This document shows positions 40,938 to 49,841 of a DNA stretch of 64,000 bases, piece after piece (position 1 is the stretch's first letter; every line of letters starts with the position of its first letter). A program made the position numbers and the translations under genes. Source of the DNA: Rhizorhapis suberifaciens. Its GTDB lineage: Bacteria > Pseudomonadota > Alphaproteobacteria > Sphingomonadales > Sphingomonadaceae. The stretch lies in the NCBI RefSeq assembly GCF_014200045.1, contig NZ_JACHOV010000011.1:1-64000 (forward strand). The letters run 5' to 3'. The notes beneath the pieces were generated by a model. The model was not told the DNA's origin. It did not search any database and saw only the letters and a list, made by a program, of their open reading frames with translations.

Positions 40938-41753
40938 ATGCCGTCCTTTGGCGAAATGAGCATAGCAGGAGCAGGGCGCGGCAACCGCGTAACCAATGCT
41001 ATTGCAATGGCTAGTCAGCGGACGGGCGTCGACTTCAACTATTTGCTCAACCAGGCCAAGATTGAAAGCAGCCTTAATCCTGAGGCCAAGGCCAGCACTT
41101 CCAGCGCCACCGGCCTGTATCAGTTCATTGACCAAAGCTGGCTGGGCGTCATCAACGATCATGGCGAAAAGCACGGCCTTGGCTGGGCGGCAAACGCCAT
41201 CGGCAAAACCAGCGGCGGACGCTATTATGTAGCCGACACTACGCTGCGCCAGCAGATTATGGATTTGCGCACCCAGCCGGAGGTTGCCTCGATCATGGCG
41301 GCCGAACACGCCGCCGACAATCAGGCGACGCTTGAAGGCCAACTCGGCCGCAGCGTTACGTCGACGGACCTCTATCTTGCTCATTTCCTGGGCGTAGGTG
41401 GGGCCGCCAAGTTCCTGCGCGCTCATGATCAAAATCCGGGAGCTTCCGCTGCTGCGGTGCTGCCGTCGGCAGCAGCGGCCAATCGGTGGGTCTTTTATGA
41501 TCGCAACGGCGCGCCGCGCAGCTTGGCCGAGGTGCGCCAGCGTTTCGCGGAAAAGCTCGGTGGCGACGGCAATTATTTGCCGTCCGGCAACCCCCGGCAA
41601 TTGCCGGACCTGCCGGACAGCCAGCAGGTTCAGCCCGCCGATTATGTGCGGATCGAAACCGCGCGGCTGGAAAACCGTAGCTACCCGACCGTCGCGCCGC
41701 AGCCTGAAACGGCTCGCCTCGCCTATCTAATGCTCGCGACTTTTGGAAGGTAA
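40938..41753 (+). CDS. Flagellar lytic transglycosylase
   Basis: A 271-residue SLT-domain protein. NYLLNQAKIESSLNPEAKAS holds the catalytic glutamate and ATGLYQFIDQSWLGVI follows, as in soluble lytic transglycosylases. YLAHFLGVGGAAKFLRAHDQ completes the domain. It lacks a visible signal peptide, as expected for a protein exported through the flagellar channel. It probably opens peptidoglycan for the rod, replacing the missing FlgJ hydrolase domain. Confidence 0.85.
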   Translation: MPSFGEMSIAGAGRGNRVTNAIAMASQRTGVDFNYLLNQAKIESSLNPEAKASTSSATGLYQFIDQSWLGVINDHGEKHGLGWAANAIGKTSGGRYYVADTTLRQQIMDLRTQPEVASIMAAEHAADNQATLEGQLGRSVTSTDLYLAHFLGVGGAAKFLRAHDQNPGASAAAVLPSAAAANRWVFYDRNGAPRSLAEVRQRFAEKLGGDGNYLPSGNPRQLPDLPDSQQVQPADYVRIETARLENRSYPTVAPQPETARLAYLMLATFGR

Positions 41754-41760
41754 GGGCCTT

Positions 41761-43887
41761 ATGACGCGCACCCAAGTGAACGGCAAAGTCTGGATGGGAG
41801 CGGCAAAGGGCGCAATCCTGCCCGCTGCCACGCTTATGCTGGTCATGTTCATGGTGGTGCCAATCCCCTCGCTTGTGCTGGATATCGGCTTTATCACCAA
41901 CATCATGATTTCTCTGGCGGTGCTGATGGTGGCGTTGAATGCCGCCCGGCCGTTGGATTTTTCGAGCTTCCCGACGGTTCTGCTCTTCGCCACTCTGCTT
42001 CGCCTGTCGCTTAACGTGGCTTCAACCCGGGTCGTGCTGGTCGACGGACATTCAGGGCCAGGGGCGGCGGGACATGTGATCGAAGCGTTCGGCAATTTCC
42101 TGATCGGGGGCGACTATGTTGTCGGTATTTTTGTCTTCGCCATCCTGATGATCATCAACCTCGTCGTCATCACCAAGGGCGCAGGCCGGGTGTCGGAAGT
42201 TTCCGCCCGCTTCACCCTTGATGCCTTGCCCGGCAAGCAGATGGCGATTGACGCGGATCTCAATGCCGGTCTCATCACGCCCGAAGATGCGAAAAGCCGG
42301 CGGCAGGAAGTGGCGACCGAAGCCGATTTCTATGGTTCCATGGACGGCGCATCGAAATTCGTGAAGGGTGACGCGGTCGCGGGCGTTTTGATCCTGGTGA
42401 TCAATATCCTCGGCGGCATCGTCCTTGGCACCGTAAGCCATGGATTATCGCTTGCGGACGCCGCGCAGACATATGTGCTGCTGGCGATTGGCGACGCCCT
42501 GGTCGCGCAGGTGCCTGCCTTGCTGCTTTCGATTGCGGCGGCGGGCATCGTGACGCGCGTCAGCTCGCCGCTCGATCTTTCGGGGCAGATTTCCAGCCAG
42601 TTTGGCTCCAGCAAAGCCTGGACGCCGGTCGCCGGAATTCTCACGATCCTTGGCCTGCTGCCAGGCATGCCGCACTTGATCATCCTGCCGGCTGCAGGCC
42701 TGGCCGGATATGCCGCCTGGCGGCTGCGCAAGGGCGAAAAGGTTGCCGCAGAACAACCCGCTGTTGAAGAGAAAAAGGCGGAAAATCCCACGCATATCAA
42801 CTGGGACGACGTGTCCGATGGCGCGACCCTTGGCCTGGAAATCGGTTATGGCCTGATCGGCCTCGTCGATGAGCGCAAGGGCGCTCCGCTGATGGCGCGG
42901 ATAACCGGCATCCGGAAGCAATTGTCGCGGGAACTGGGCTTCGTCGTGCCTATGGTGCGCGTGAAGGACAATCTGGCGTTGGAGCCCAATAGTTACCGTA
43001 TAACCATTGCGGGCGTCATCGTCGGTGAGGATGAAGTGTGGCCCGAAGACCTGCTGGCGCTCGATAGCGGCGATCTGGAGAATGAAGTTTCCGGCCGGAA
43101 GGCGAAGGATCCGACCTTCGGGCTGGATGCGGTCTGGATAGCAACCGACAAGCGGTCGGAAGCGGTGGTGGCGGGTTATACCGTCGTCGATCCGCCGACG
43201 GTCATGGCCACGCATCTCAATCATTTGATTGCGCTTAACGCCTCTCAAATGTTCGGCCTCGATGAAGCACGCAAGCTGCTCGACGCGCTCAAGGAAAAGG
43301 CGCCTCAGTTGGTCGACGGGCTGACGCCAAACCCGCTCTCGCTGGCGGCTATTGCTGCTGCCTGCCGTTCGCTGTTGGCCGAGGGCGTTCCACTCAAGGA
43401 TTTCCGCCGCATTTGCGAGGCCATGATCGAGGTCGCGACGCCCGACGTTGGTCCGGACCAACTCGTCGAGGGCGTCCGTCAACGCATCGGTTCCCTTATC
43501 ATTCAGAACTTAGTGCCAGTGAAGATGCCGCTGCCAGTGATCACGCTGGACGGCGACCTGGAAGCAATGCTGGCGCAGGCGATGCGTGTGTCGGGCGGCG
43601 CGCAACATCCGATCGAGCCGGCGCTCGCCAACCGTATCGTTGAAGCGGTGATGAATGCTGCGCGACCCATAATGGGTCAGGCGCGCAGCTTTGCCATTGT
43701 GACCTCGCCCGTAGCGCGCCGCGCTTTGGCGCGATTGTTCAAACCGCACCTTCCGGAAACGCCGGTGCTGTCCTTCCTGGAAATCCCGGACAGCAAACCG
43801 GTTGAAGTGGTTGCGGTTGTTGGAGGAGAGGCGCCGGTGAACCGGCGGGATAACAAGACGTCGCAAGCGGCGGACAAAACCTTCTGA
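41761..43887 (+). CDS. flhA: Flagellar export gate protein FlhA
   Basis: About 708 residues from MTRTQVNGKVWMGAAKGAIL; an ATG at 41743 inside the upstream gene is an alternative. The first half has about eight membrane helices with the FHIPEP-type region (SLNVASTRVVLVDGHSGPGA and FTLDALPGKQMAIDADLNAG). The C-terminal half is the cytoplasmic nonameric ring that docks chaperone-substrate complexes. It is the largest export component. Confidence 0.96.
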   Translation: MTRTQVNGKVWMGAAKGAILPAATLMLVMFMVVPIPSLVLDIGFITNIMISLAVLMVALNAARPLDFSSFPTVLLFATLLRLSLNVASTRVVLVDGHSGPGAAGHVIEAFGNFLIGGDYVVGIFVFAILMIINLVVITKGAGRVSEVSARFTLDALPGKQMAIDADLNAGLITPEDAKSRRQEVATEADFYGSMDGASKFVKGDAVAGVLILVINILGGIVLGTVSHGLSLADAAQTYVLLAIGDALVAQVPALLLSIAAAGIVTRVSSPLDLSGQISSQFGSSKAWTPVAGILTILGLLPGMPHLIILPAAGLAGYAAWRLRKGEKVAAEQPAVEEKKAENPTHINWDDVSDGATLGLEIGYGLIGLVDERKGAPLMARITGIRKQLSRELGFVVPMVRVKDNLALEPNSYRITIAGVIVGEDEVWPEDLLALDSGDLENEVSGRKAKDPTFGLDAVWIATDKRSEAVVAGYTVVDPPTVMATHLNHLIALNASQMFGLDEARKLLDALKEKAPQLVDGLTPNPLSLAAIAAACRSLLAEGVPLKDFRRICEAMIEVATPDVGPDQLVEGVRQRIGSLIIQNLVPVKMPLPVITLDGDLEAMLAQAMRVSGGAQHPIEPALANRIVEAVMNAARPIMGQARSFAIVTSPVARRALARLFKPHLPETPVLSFLEIPDSKPVEVVAVVGGEAPVNRRDNKTSQAADKTF

Positions 43888-43905
43888 AAGTCGGGGGACT
43901 AAAAG

Positions 43906-44643
43906 ATGTTAATGCAGGATATAAAGGCTCAGGAAGACAGCCTCACTTATGGCCGCAGGGCCGTTGCGGTGACGCCCGAGGCGCTGGCCCGCAAATATAT
44001 GCCGCTTGTCCGCAAAATCGGCTGGCACGTTCATGGCCGGGTCTCCAACGCCATCGACATCGAAGATCTGCTGCAGATCGGTATGGTCGCCCTCGTCGAA
44101 GCCGCCAATAGCTTCGAGGATCGCGGCTTTGGCTTTGCGAGCTATGCCCAGATGCGGATCAGAGGCGCGATGATCGATCACCTGCGTCGCCATGCCACCA
44201 TTTGCCGCTCTGCCATGGCCCGGCGCAAACAACTGGCCGCCGCCCGAGCCCGGCTTCAGCAGAAATTGGGCCGATCTCCCACGGACGCCGAAATGTCGGT
44301 GGAGATGGGGCTCACTCCGGCGGACTATCGGCAGATCGTCGACAGCAGCGAGATCGCCCAGCATCACAGCATGGACGAAGTCTATTCCGACCAGAGCATG
44401 TGGTTTGCCGATGTCGAGGATCGCGCGGACGATGTGATGGAGCGAGAGTCCATGAAGCAGGCGCTGGCGCATGGCATCGGCCAGCTCCCCGAACGCGAGG
44501 CAATGGTGCTGCAGCTTTATTTCGTCGAGGAAATGAACCTGGAAGAAATCGGTCAAACTCTGGACATTGGCGCAGCCCGTGTGTGCCAGATAAAAAAAGT
44601 GGCGCTCACGAAACTGCGTGAAATGCTGAGCGAATGGGAATGA
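43906..44643 (+). CDS. fliA: Sigma-28 factor FliA
   Basis: A 245-residue sigma-70 family factor. Region 2 is ARKYMPLVRKIGWHVHGRVS to YAQMRIRGAMIDHLRRHATI; region 4 is LPEREAMVLQLYFVEEMNLE with the helix-turn-helix EEIGQTLDIGAARVCQIKKV. It directs late flagellar genes and is inhibited by FlgM (40253). It follows flhA by 18 bp and ends at a strong terminator. Confidence 0.95.
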   Translation: MLMQDIKAQEDSLTYGRRAVAVTPEALARKYMPLVRKIGWHVHGRVSNAIDIEDLLQIGMVALVEAANSFEDRGFGFASYAQMRIRGAMIDHLRRHATICRSAMARRKQLAAARARLQQKLGRSPTDAEMSVEMGLTPADYRQIVDSSEIAQHHSMDEVYSDQSMWFADVEDRADDVMERESMKQALAHGIGQLPEREAMVLQLYFVEEMNLEEIGQTLDIGAARVCQIKKVALTKLREMLSEWE

Positions 44644-44672
44644 CGCCGTAAGCTGCTGACCCGAAAGACCAA

Positions 44673-44698
44673 GCCCCGGCCCCCGCCGGGGCTTTTTT
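44673..44698 (+). terminator. Rho-independent terminator after fliA
   Basis: GCCCCGGC, a four-base loop, GCCGGGGC and six T residues, 30 bp after the fliA stop. Confidence 0.9.
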
Positions 44699-44770
44699 AT
44701 TGGATCATGTCCTAGTGTAACCTATGCATCCGCTGATAATGAGCCTGCCCAACAGCTTGGGTCAGGACGA

Positions 44771-45712
44771 ATGCACGGAAATCCTCATCACTCTCCTTTA
44801 CACGGTGACGGTCACGGGCACGATCACAGCCATGGCCCGGTCGATTTTGGCCGCGCCTTTGCCATCGGTATCCTGCTCAACGGCGGTTTCGTGGCAGTGG
44901 AGGCGACCTATGGCCTGATCGCAGGGTCGATGGCGTTGTTGGCCGACGCCGGCCATAATCTCTCCGACGTGCTGGGCCTGATCATTGCCTGGGTGGGGGC
45001 GAGCCTTGCCAAGCGTTCCGCCTCCCGTCGTTTTACCTATGGCTTGCGTGGCTCTTCCATACTTGCGGCACTGCTCAACGCGCTGTTGTTACTCGTCGCA
45101 ATCGGCGCGATTGCGATGGAAGCCATCACCAGGCTTGGCGATCCGCAGCCTGTTGCTGGGAAGACAATTATTATTGTCGCCGCGATCGGTATCATGATCA
45201 ATACCGCGACCGCGCTGCTTTTCGCCAGCGGACGTAAGGGCGACATCAATATTCGCGGCGCGTTCATCCACATGACGGCGGATGCTGCTGTTTCGGCGGC
45301 GGTCGTCATCGGCGCACTAGTGATGATGAGCACAGGCGCGGCATGGATCGACCCGGTGATGAGCCTTGTCATTGCCGCCATCATCTTGTGGAACACATGG
45401 GGGCTTCTGATTGACTCGGTGAAAATGTCGCTCGCTGCGGTGCCTGCCGGTATCGATATCGATGCGGTCGAAGCGATGCTGGCCGCTTTGCCCGGCGTCG
45501 ATCATGTGCATGATCTGCATATTTGGCCAATCAGTACGACCGAGACATTGCTCACGGTTCACCTGGTGATCCCTTCCGGACATCCGGGCGACGCCTTTCT
45601 CTTCGATGTGCAGGAGCGGTTGGAGCATGAGTTCCATATCGGTCACGCCACGGTGCAAGTGGAACTGAGCGACGCTGGCGATTGCCACCTTCAACCGGGG
45701 TGCGGGGTGTAA
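44771..45712 (+). CDS. Cation diffusion facilitator metal exporter
   Basis: A 313-residue CDF protein of the ZitB/CzcD type. A histidine-rich leader (HGNPHHSPLHGDGHGHDHSH) precedes six membrane helices. The zinc-binding pairs are in LADAGHNLSDVLGLI and AFIHMTADAAVSAAV. The C-terminal cytoplasmic domain has VHDLHIWPISTTETLLTVHL. It exports Zn2+ or similar ions. It sits between fliA and the flagellins with no visible functional link. Confidence 0.92.
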   Translation: MHGNPHHSPLHGDGHGHDHSHGPVDFGRAFAIGILLNGGFVAVEATYGLIAGSMALLADAGHNLSDVLGLIIAWVGASLAKRSASRRFTYGLRGSSILAALLNALLLLVAIGAIAMEAITRLGDPQPVAGKTIIIVAAIGIMINTATALLFASGRKGDINIRGAFIHMTADAAVSAAVVIGALVMMSTGAAWIDPVMSLVIAAIILWNTWGLLIDSVKMSLAAVPAGIDIDAVEAMLAALPGVDHVHDLHIWPISTTETLLTVHLVIPSGHPGDAFLFDVQERLEHEFHIGHATVQVELSDAGDCHLQPGCGV

Positions 45713-45735
45713 AGGATCGTTGTGATTGGCCTGTA

Positions 45736-45809
45736 CGCCTGCGAAAGCAGGAGCTCAGGGTTTCATGCGCCACACCAGGCTTCCTTGGCTTCCTGCTTCC
45801 GCAGGAGCA
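45736..45809. repeat. Pair of REP-like palindromes in inverted arrangement
   Basis: CCTGCGAAAGCAGGAGC and, about 50 bp on, TCCTGCTTCCGCAGGAGC. Such paired palindromes are typical of dispersed REP/BIME-like elements. Confidence 0.6.
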
Positions 45810-45911
45810 CGGCGAAACCAGCCGGCCAATGCCAATCCTCCAACGTGCGAAAGCCCCCACCCTCTGCAAAGGATGGGGACTCGCGCGGACACCCCTTTCA
45901 GGGATAAGTTA

Positions 45912-45957
45912 GGCTCCCGGGGACGTTGGGGACAATAGCGCCCCGGGAGCCGTTTTT
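45912..45957 (+). terminator. Long hairpin with T-run
   Basis: Perfect 11-bp arms GGCTCCCGGGG/CCCCGGGAGCC with an 18-base loop, followed on the plus strand by G and five T residues. It terminates the metal exporter transcript and may also stop leftward flagellin transcripts. Confidence 0.6.
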
Positions 45958-46023
45958 GATCGGCTAAAGGTGGACCAATACCTTCAACGATCAAGTCTGT
46001 TCTTTTTATTCTTCAGCCAAGCC

Positions 46024-46923
46024 TTAGCGGATCAGCTGCAACACGCCCTGCTGGCTCTGGTTTGCCTGCGCCAGCATTGCGGTGGAAGCTTGGCTCAGGA
46101 TCTGCGACTTCGCCATCTCGGTGGTTTCCGAGGAGAAATCGACGTCTTCAATCCGCGAACGGGCTTCCGTAAGGTTGGTGGACTGCGAGGTCAGGTTGGT
46201 GATGGCCGATTCCAGACGGTTCTGGACGGCACCAAGTTTCGCGCGACCTTCGTTGATTGTGTTGAGAGCTACGTCCAGCTTTGCCAAGGCGTCGACCGCG
46301 TTGGCCTGGTTTTCAAGGCTGATGCCGCCGCCACCGACGCCAGGACCGCCAGCGGCCGTAGGAGTACCGGCGTTCGGAACGCCCGCTGTCACGGTGTTAT
46401 CTGCATCATCCTTGATGTCGAGCTTGACTGCGTTCACGTCCGTCAGGCTGATCGAGATCGTCTGACCCGCACCGGAACCGGCCTGGATGGTGATTGATCC
46501 AGTACTGCCGTCGGTAAGCTTCACGCCGTTGAAGGACGTGTTGTTCGCAACGTCATCGACCTGCTTCAGCAGTTCGGAGGCTTCAAGCTGGATGGACTCT
46601 CGATCGGTATTGGAAAGCGTGCCGTTGGATGCCTGGACGGCCAGTTCACGAACGCGCTGCACAAGGTTGGAAATTTCGCCCATCGCAGCATCGGCGGTTT
46701 GGGCCAGCGAGATGCCATCATTGGCGTTACGGACGGCCTGTTCCATGCCCTTGATCTGCGAGGTCATCTTGCTTGCGATGGCAAGGCCGGCAGCATCGTC
46801 GGACGATCCGTTGATGCGCTTACCGGAGGACAAGCGCTCCATGGATTTCTGCAGGCCGATAGAGGCGTTGGAGGCCGCAGTTCCTGCACGCATTGCGGCG
46901 ACATTCGTACCAATTACAGTCAT
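46024..46923 (-). CDS. fliC: Flagellin (second gene of the pair)
   Basis: A 299-residue flagellin of the minimal D0-D1 type. The N-terminus ends in [20 protein letters not shown]; the C-terminus includes [20 protein letters not shown] and [18 protein letters not shown]. The variable middle is only a short glycine-rich loop (about residues 178-200). It follows the other flagellin by 81 bp, with a hairpin but no promoter between them, so it is probably co-transcribed. Confidence 0.95.
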   Translation of the reverse strand: MTVIGTNVAAMRAGTAASNASIGLQKSMERLSSGKRINGSSDDAAGLAIASKMTSQIKGMEQAVRNANDGISLAQTADAAMGEISNLVQRVRELAVQASNGTLSNTDRESIQLEASELLKQVDDVANNTSFNGVKLTDGSTGSITIQAGSGAGQTISISLTDVNAVKLDIKDDADNTVTAGVPNAGTPTAAGGPGVGGGGISLENQANAVDALAKLDVALNTINEGRAKLGAVQNRLESAITNLTSQSTNLTEARSRIEDVDFSSETTEMAKSQILSQASTAMLAQANQSQQGVLQLIR

Positions 46924-46964
46924 AATCGTCTTCCTTCTTCATGGTATGATGTCCCCGCAATTTT

Positions 46965-46994
46965 GGCGCCGGTCCGGGGTTACGGTCCGGCGCC
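46965..46994. other. Hairpin between the two flagellin genes
   Basis: GGCGCCGG and CCGGCGCC form a stable stem around GTCCGGGGTTACGGTC-like sequence, with no T-run on either strand. It may stabilise the upstream message or act as a partial terminator to set the ratio of the two flagellins. Confidence 0.45.
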
Positions 46995-47004
46995 CACGCT
47001 TATG

Positions 47005-47877
47005 TTATTGAAGCAATTTCAGTACGCCCTGCTGGCTCTGATTGGCCTGAGCGAGCATGGCGGTCGACGCTTGGCTGAGGATCTGCGCCTTTGCGAGGGC
47101 AGTGGTCTCCGCCGAAAAGTCGACGTCTTCAATCCGCGACCTGGCTTCCGTCAGGTTGGTCAATGTGGACTGGAGATTGGTTACAACCGATTCAAGCCGG
47201 TTCTGTACGGCACCCAAATTGGCTCGGCTGGAGTTGATCGTATCAAGCGCAGCATCGAGCTTGGTCAGAGCATCGGTTGCGTTCGCCTGGGTTTCAAGGC
47301 TGATGCCGGCCGCTGTCACGGCGCCGACATTGGGTACGCCAGCCGTGGAGCCGGACGCTGATTGGTCCGTCAGGTTGAGCACCGCGGCGTTTGCATCGGT
47401 TAGATTGATGGTGATCGTCTGGCCGGAGCTGGCACCGGATTGAATGGTGATCGCTGCCGTTGAGTCGGTCAACTTCACGCCATTAAAGGAGGTGTTGTTC
47501 GCGATATCATCGATCTGGGCGATCAACTGACTGGCTTCGGCCTGGGTCGATTCACGGTCTGTGTTCGAAACAGTTCCGTTTGCCGTCTGTACTGCCAGTT
47601 CCCGAAGGCGCTGAACCAAGTTGCTGATTTCACCAAGAGCGCTATCCGCCGTCTGCGCCAGCGAAATGCCGTCATTGGCGTTGCGAATGGCAACAGTCAT
47701 GCCCTTGATCTGGGAGGTCATCTTGCTGGCGATTGCCAGGCCCGCAGCGTCGTCCTTGGCGCTGTTGATGCGCTTGCCGCTCGACAGGCGCTCCAGCGAC
47801 ACGGCGAGTGACATTTCCGCCCGGTTGGCGGCGGCTGACGATCGCATCGCCGATACATTGGTTCCGATAACAGTCAT
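47005..47877 (-). CDS. fliC: Flagellin (first gene of the pair)
   Basis: A 290-residue minimal flagellin. It shares the terminal regions of its neighbour ([40 protein letters not shown]) but differs in much of the middle and lacks the glycine-rich insert. The upstream region carries a sigma-28 promoter at 47947-47972, placing it under FliA control. Confidence 0.95.
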   Translation of the reverse strand: MTVIGTNVSAMRSSAAANRAEMSLAVSLERLSSGKRINSAKDDAAGLAIASKMTSQIKGMTVAIRNANDGISLAQTADSALGEISNLVQRLRELAVQTANGTVSNTDRESTQAEASQLIAQIDDIANNTSFNGVKLTDSTAAITIQSGASSGQTITINLTDANAAVLNLTDQSASGSTAGVPNVGAVTAAGISLETQANATDALTKLDAALDTINSSRANLGAVQNRLESVVTNLQSTLTNLTEARSRIEDVDFSAETTALAKAQILSQASTAMLAQANQSQQGVLKLLQ

Positions 47878-47946
47878 TTCAAAATTCCTTCCGCGCTATG
47901 TTGTCGAGACCTCAGGTGAATTGCAGTTCGTCGGTCTCGAATGGGG

Positions 47947-47972
47947 ATAACGGCGGGGCTCAGGGGACTTTA
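47947..47972 (-). promoter_or_regulatory. Sigma-28 promoter of the flagellin operon
   Basis: The minus strand reads TAAA, 14 bases, GCCGTTAT, close to the sigma-28 consensus, 70-95 bp upstream of the first flagellin. The -35 end is 9 bp from the first of two 16-bp palindromes. Confidence 0.75.
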
Positions 47973-47980
47973 AATCGTGC

Positions 47981-47996
47981 CGTCAAATTTTTGTCG
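47981..47996. promoter_or_regulatory. Candidate activator site (16-bp palindrome C)
   Basis: CGTCAAATTTTTGTCG has the same layout as palindromes A and B (CGKCA, six AT-rich bases, inverted arm) with one mismatch. It lies between the flagellin sigma-28 and activator sigma-54 promoters. Confidence 0.5.
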
Positions 47997-48010
47997 GCGG
48001 CCTTGTTGCC

Positions 48011-48026
48011 CGTCAAAAATTTGACG
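48011..48026. promoter_or_regulatory. Candidate activator site (16-bp palindrome D)
   Basis: CGTCAAAAATTTGACG is a perfect palindrome except for its two central bases, centred 30 bp from palindrome C. It is about 116 bp upstream of the expected activator transcription start. Confidence 0.55.
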
Positions 48027-48106
48027 CGCGCGCGTCGGGCGAGCGACGCACGCGCGTAGGGAGTCCGGAAACCCCAGAAAAACTGCGCCTTTCGAGGCGA
48101 GCAGAA

Positions 48107-48125
48107 ATTGGCATGCTTGTTGCTT
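48107..48125 (+). promoter_or_regulatory. Sigma-54 promoter of the activator-fliE operon
   Basis: TTGGCATGCTTGTTGCTT with GG and GC ten bases apart, about 70-88 bp before the activator gene. It implies that the activator gene is itself sigma-54 dependent and may be autoregulated. Confidence 0.82.
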
Positions 48126-48195
48126 AAAATTGTCTCTGCTGGCGGGGGTCGCTGGTTGAGTTGGCGAGGGGTCGCCAAATATTGGGGGGCATTTG

Positions 48196-49473
48196 ATGCA
48201 GCACGTTGAGCTGAGCGCGACACTCAATGAGCAAATTCCAACGCTGGCAGCTTGGCTGAAGGGGGCATGTTTCGACGTCGCCATTCTGGCGGAAACGCCA
48301 CGTCCTGATCGCAATGCGCTACGACTGCTTACGCCTGAGGAAATTGGCGGAGCTACCCACAGGGACATATTGATCGAATGGCGCGACGGCGAGCCGGAGC
48401 TGGTTCGCGCCCGTTCGGGCATGCCTGCGCGCATCGCCTTTGGTTTCCCGGATGCCGCTCTGGGTCATGCGCTGGTGGCAGAACTGGTGCGGCCGGCCAG
48501 CCAGCCGGCGGTGGGGGAACCGGACAGCGCCCGCCTGTTGCAACTTGCGGTCCGTATAGCCCAGAGCGACGCCACCGTTCTGATCCAGGGCGATACCGGT
48601 ACGGGCAAGGAAGGCATAGCGCGTTTCGTTCATGCGAGCAGCGGCCGGGCCGACAAGGATTTCATAGCGGTCAATTGCGCCGCCCTTCCGGAAAGCATGA
48701 TGGAGGCGATGCTTTTTGGTCATCGCAAGGGCGCGTTCACCGGCGCGTCGGCCTCCTCCGATGGCCTGTTCCAGGCGGCCGATGGCGGCACGCTGCTCCT
48801 TGATGAAATTGCCGAACTGCCGCTCGCTCTGCAAGCAAAGCTGCTTCGCGCTCTCCAGGAAGGCGAAGTGCTGCCCGTCGGCGCGACGCATCCCGTGCCT
48901 GTCAATGTGCGGATCATCGCGGCGGGCAACCGGGACCTTGCGGCCCTGCGCGATGAAGGCAGGTTCCGATCCGATCTTTACTGGCGACTCAACGTGATGG
49001 CGCTGAACCTCAAGCCACTCGCCGAGCGGCGTCAGGACGTCCGCGCCATCGCCGCCGCGCTGCTGCTGCGCCAACAGGCGCAGGACGCGGCTTTCGTCTG
49101 GCCGACCGCCAAGGCGCTCGAAAAGCTGATGGCGCATAGCTGGCCCGGCAATGCGCGTGAACTGGGGAATGTCCTGCAACGCGCGCTGGTCCTCCGCGAA
49201 GGGGACCGCATTGAGGCTGACGATCTTCAGATCACATCGGTCGCTGCCGCCGCCATGGCTCCAACGCCTGCACTGGCCCAAACGCCGTCCATCGCAGCGC
49301 CCCAGTCGGCAACGCTGCACGACATCGCTCGTGCTTCAATGCTCAACCGGATCAAGTCGGTGCTTGACGAGGTCGATGGCCATCGCGCCCGCGCCGCCCA
49401 AAGGCTCGGCATCTCGGAACGAACCCTGCGCTATCGCCTTGCAGAAATGCGAGAGCTGGCTGCGGCAGCCTGA
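48196..49473 (+). CDS. Sigma-54-dependent flagellar activator (FlbD/FleQ-like)
   Basis: About 425 residues. The AAA+ domain has Walker A GDTGTGKE (132-139), the sigma-54 contact loop GAFTGA (179-184) and Walker B LLLDEI (200-205). A C-terminal Fis-type helix-turn-helix (HRARAAQRLGISERTLRYRL) binds DNA. The first 110 residues show no clear receiver domain with a phosphoryl aspartate, so control is probably not by classical phosphorylation. It heads the fliE-S genes and likely activates the sigma-54 promoters here. The ATG at 48196 is preferred over a TTG one codon upstream. Confidence 0.92.
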   Translation: MQHVELSATLNEQIPTLAAWLKGACFDVAILAETPRPDRNALRLLTPEEIGGATHRDILIEWRDGEPELVRARSGMPARIAFGFPDAALGHALVAELVRPASQPAVGEPDSARLLQLAVRIAQSDATVLIQGDTGTGKEGIARFVHASSGRADKDFIAVNCAALPESMMEAMLFGHRKGAFTGASASSDGLFQAADGGTLLLDEIAELPLALQAKLLRALQEGEVLPVGATHPVPVNVRIIAAGNRDLAALRDEGRFRSDLYWRLNVMALNLKPLAERRQDVRAIAAALLLRQQAQDAAFVWPTAKALEKLMAHSWPGNARELGNVLQRALVLREGDRIEADDLQITSVAAAAMAPTPALAQTPSIAAPQSATLHDIARASMLNRIKSVLDEVDGHRARAAQRLGISERTLRYRLAEMRELAAAA

Positions 49474-49486
49474 TGGGGACTGAGCT

Positions 49487-49840
49487 ATGACGGTCATCAA
49501 CACCAACAGCGTGATGGCGATGCGCGCCGCCATCCTTCAGCAGAACGCCGCGCTTCGTGAAGCCAGTTCTGCTGCCGATCCGGTCGCATCGCCCGTATCC
49601 GGTTCTTCGGGTGCGGGCGCGACCAATTTCGGGGCGGCGATGAAGTCGGCGCTGAACGAGATTAACGCACTCCAGAACCAGTCCTCCGAAGCCGCCGCCG
49701 CTTATGAACGCGGCGAGACCACCGACATCGCGTCGGTGATGCTCGCCAAGCAGCAGGCGTCTATCGGCTTTGAAGCCACCTTGCAGGTCAGGAACAAGCT
49801 TCTGTCTGCGTACAAAGACATCATGAGCATGCCGGTGTGA
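49487..49840 (+). CDS. fliE: Rod-MS ring adapter FliE
   Basis: A 117-residue protein; FGAAMKSALNEINALQNQSS and DIASVMLAKQQASIGFEATL, then RNKLLSAYKDIMSMPV, are the FliE signature. It joins the MS ring to the rod. It lies 13 bp after the activator gene, so is co-transcribed. Confidence 0.92.
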   Translation: MTVINTNSVMAMRAAILQQNAALREASSAADPVASPVSGSSGAGATNFGAAMKSALNEINALQNQSSEAAAAYERGETTDIASVMLAKQQASIGFEATLQVRNKLLSAYKDIMSMPV

Positions 49841-49841
49841 T

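Larger units (their letters stand above)
45713..46023. other. Repeat-bearing gap between the metal exporter and flagellins
   Basis: A 311-bp gap with two REP-like palindromes (CGCCTGCGAAAGCAGGAGC at 45736-45754 and TTCCTGCTTCCGCAGGAGCA near 45789-45809) and a long hairpin at 45912-45957. No gene was recognised. Confidence 0.6.

Noticed and set aside
45722-45912. Short plus-strand reading frames around 45.7-45.9 kb
   Set aside because: They are translations of REP-like palindromes, not conserved proteins.
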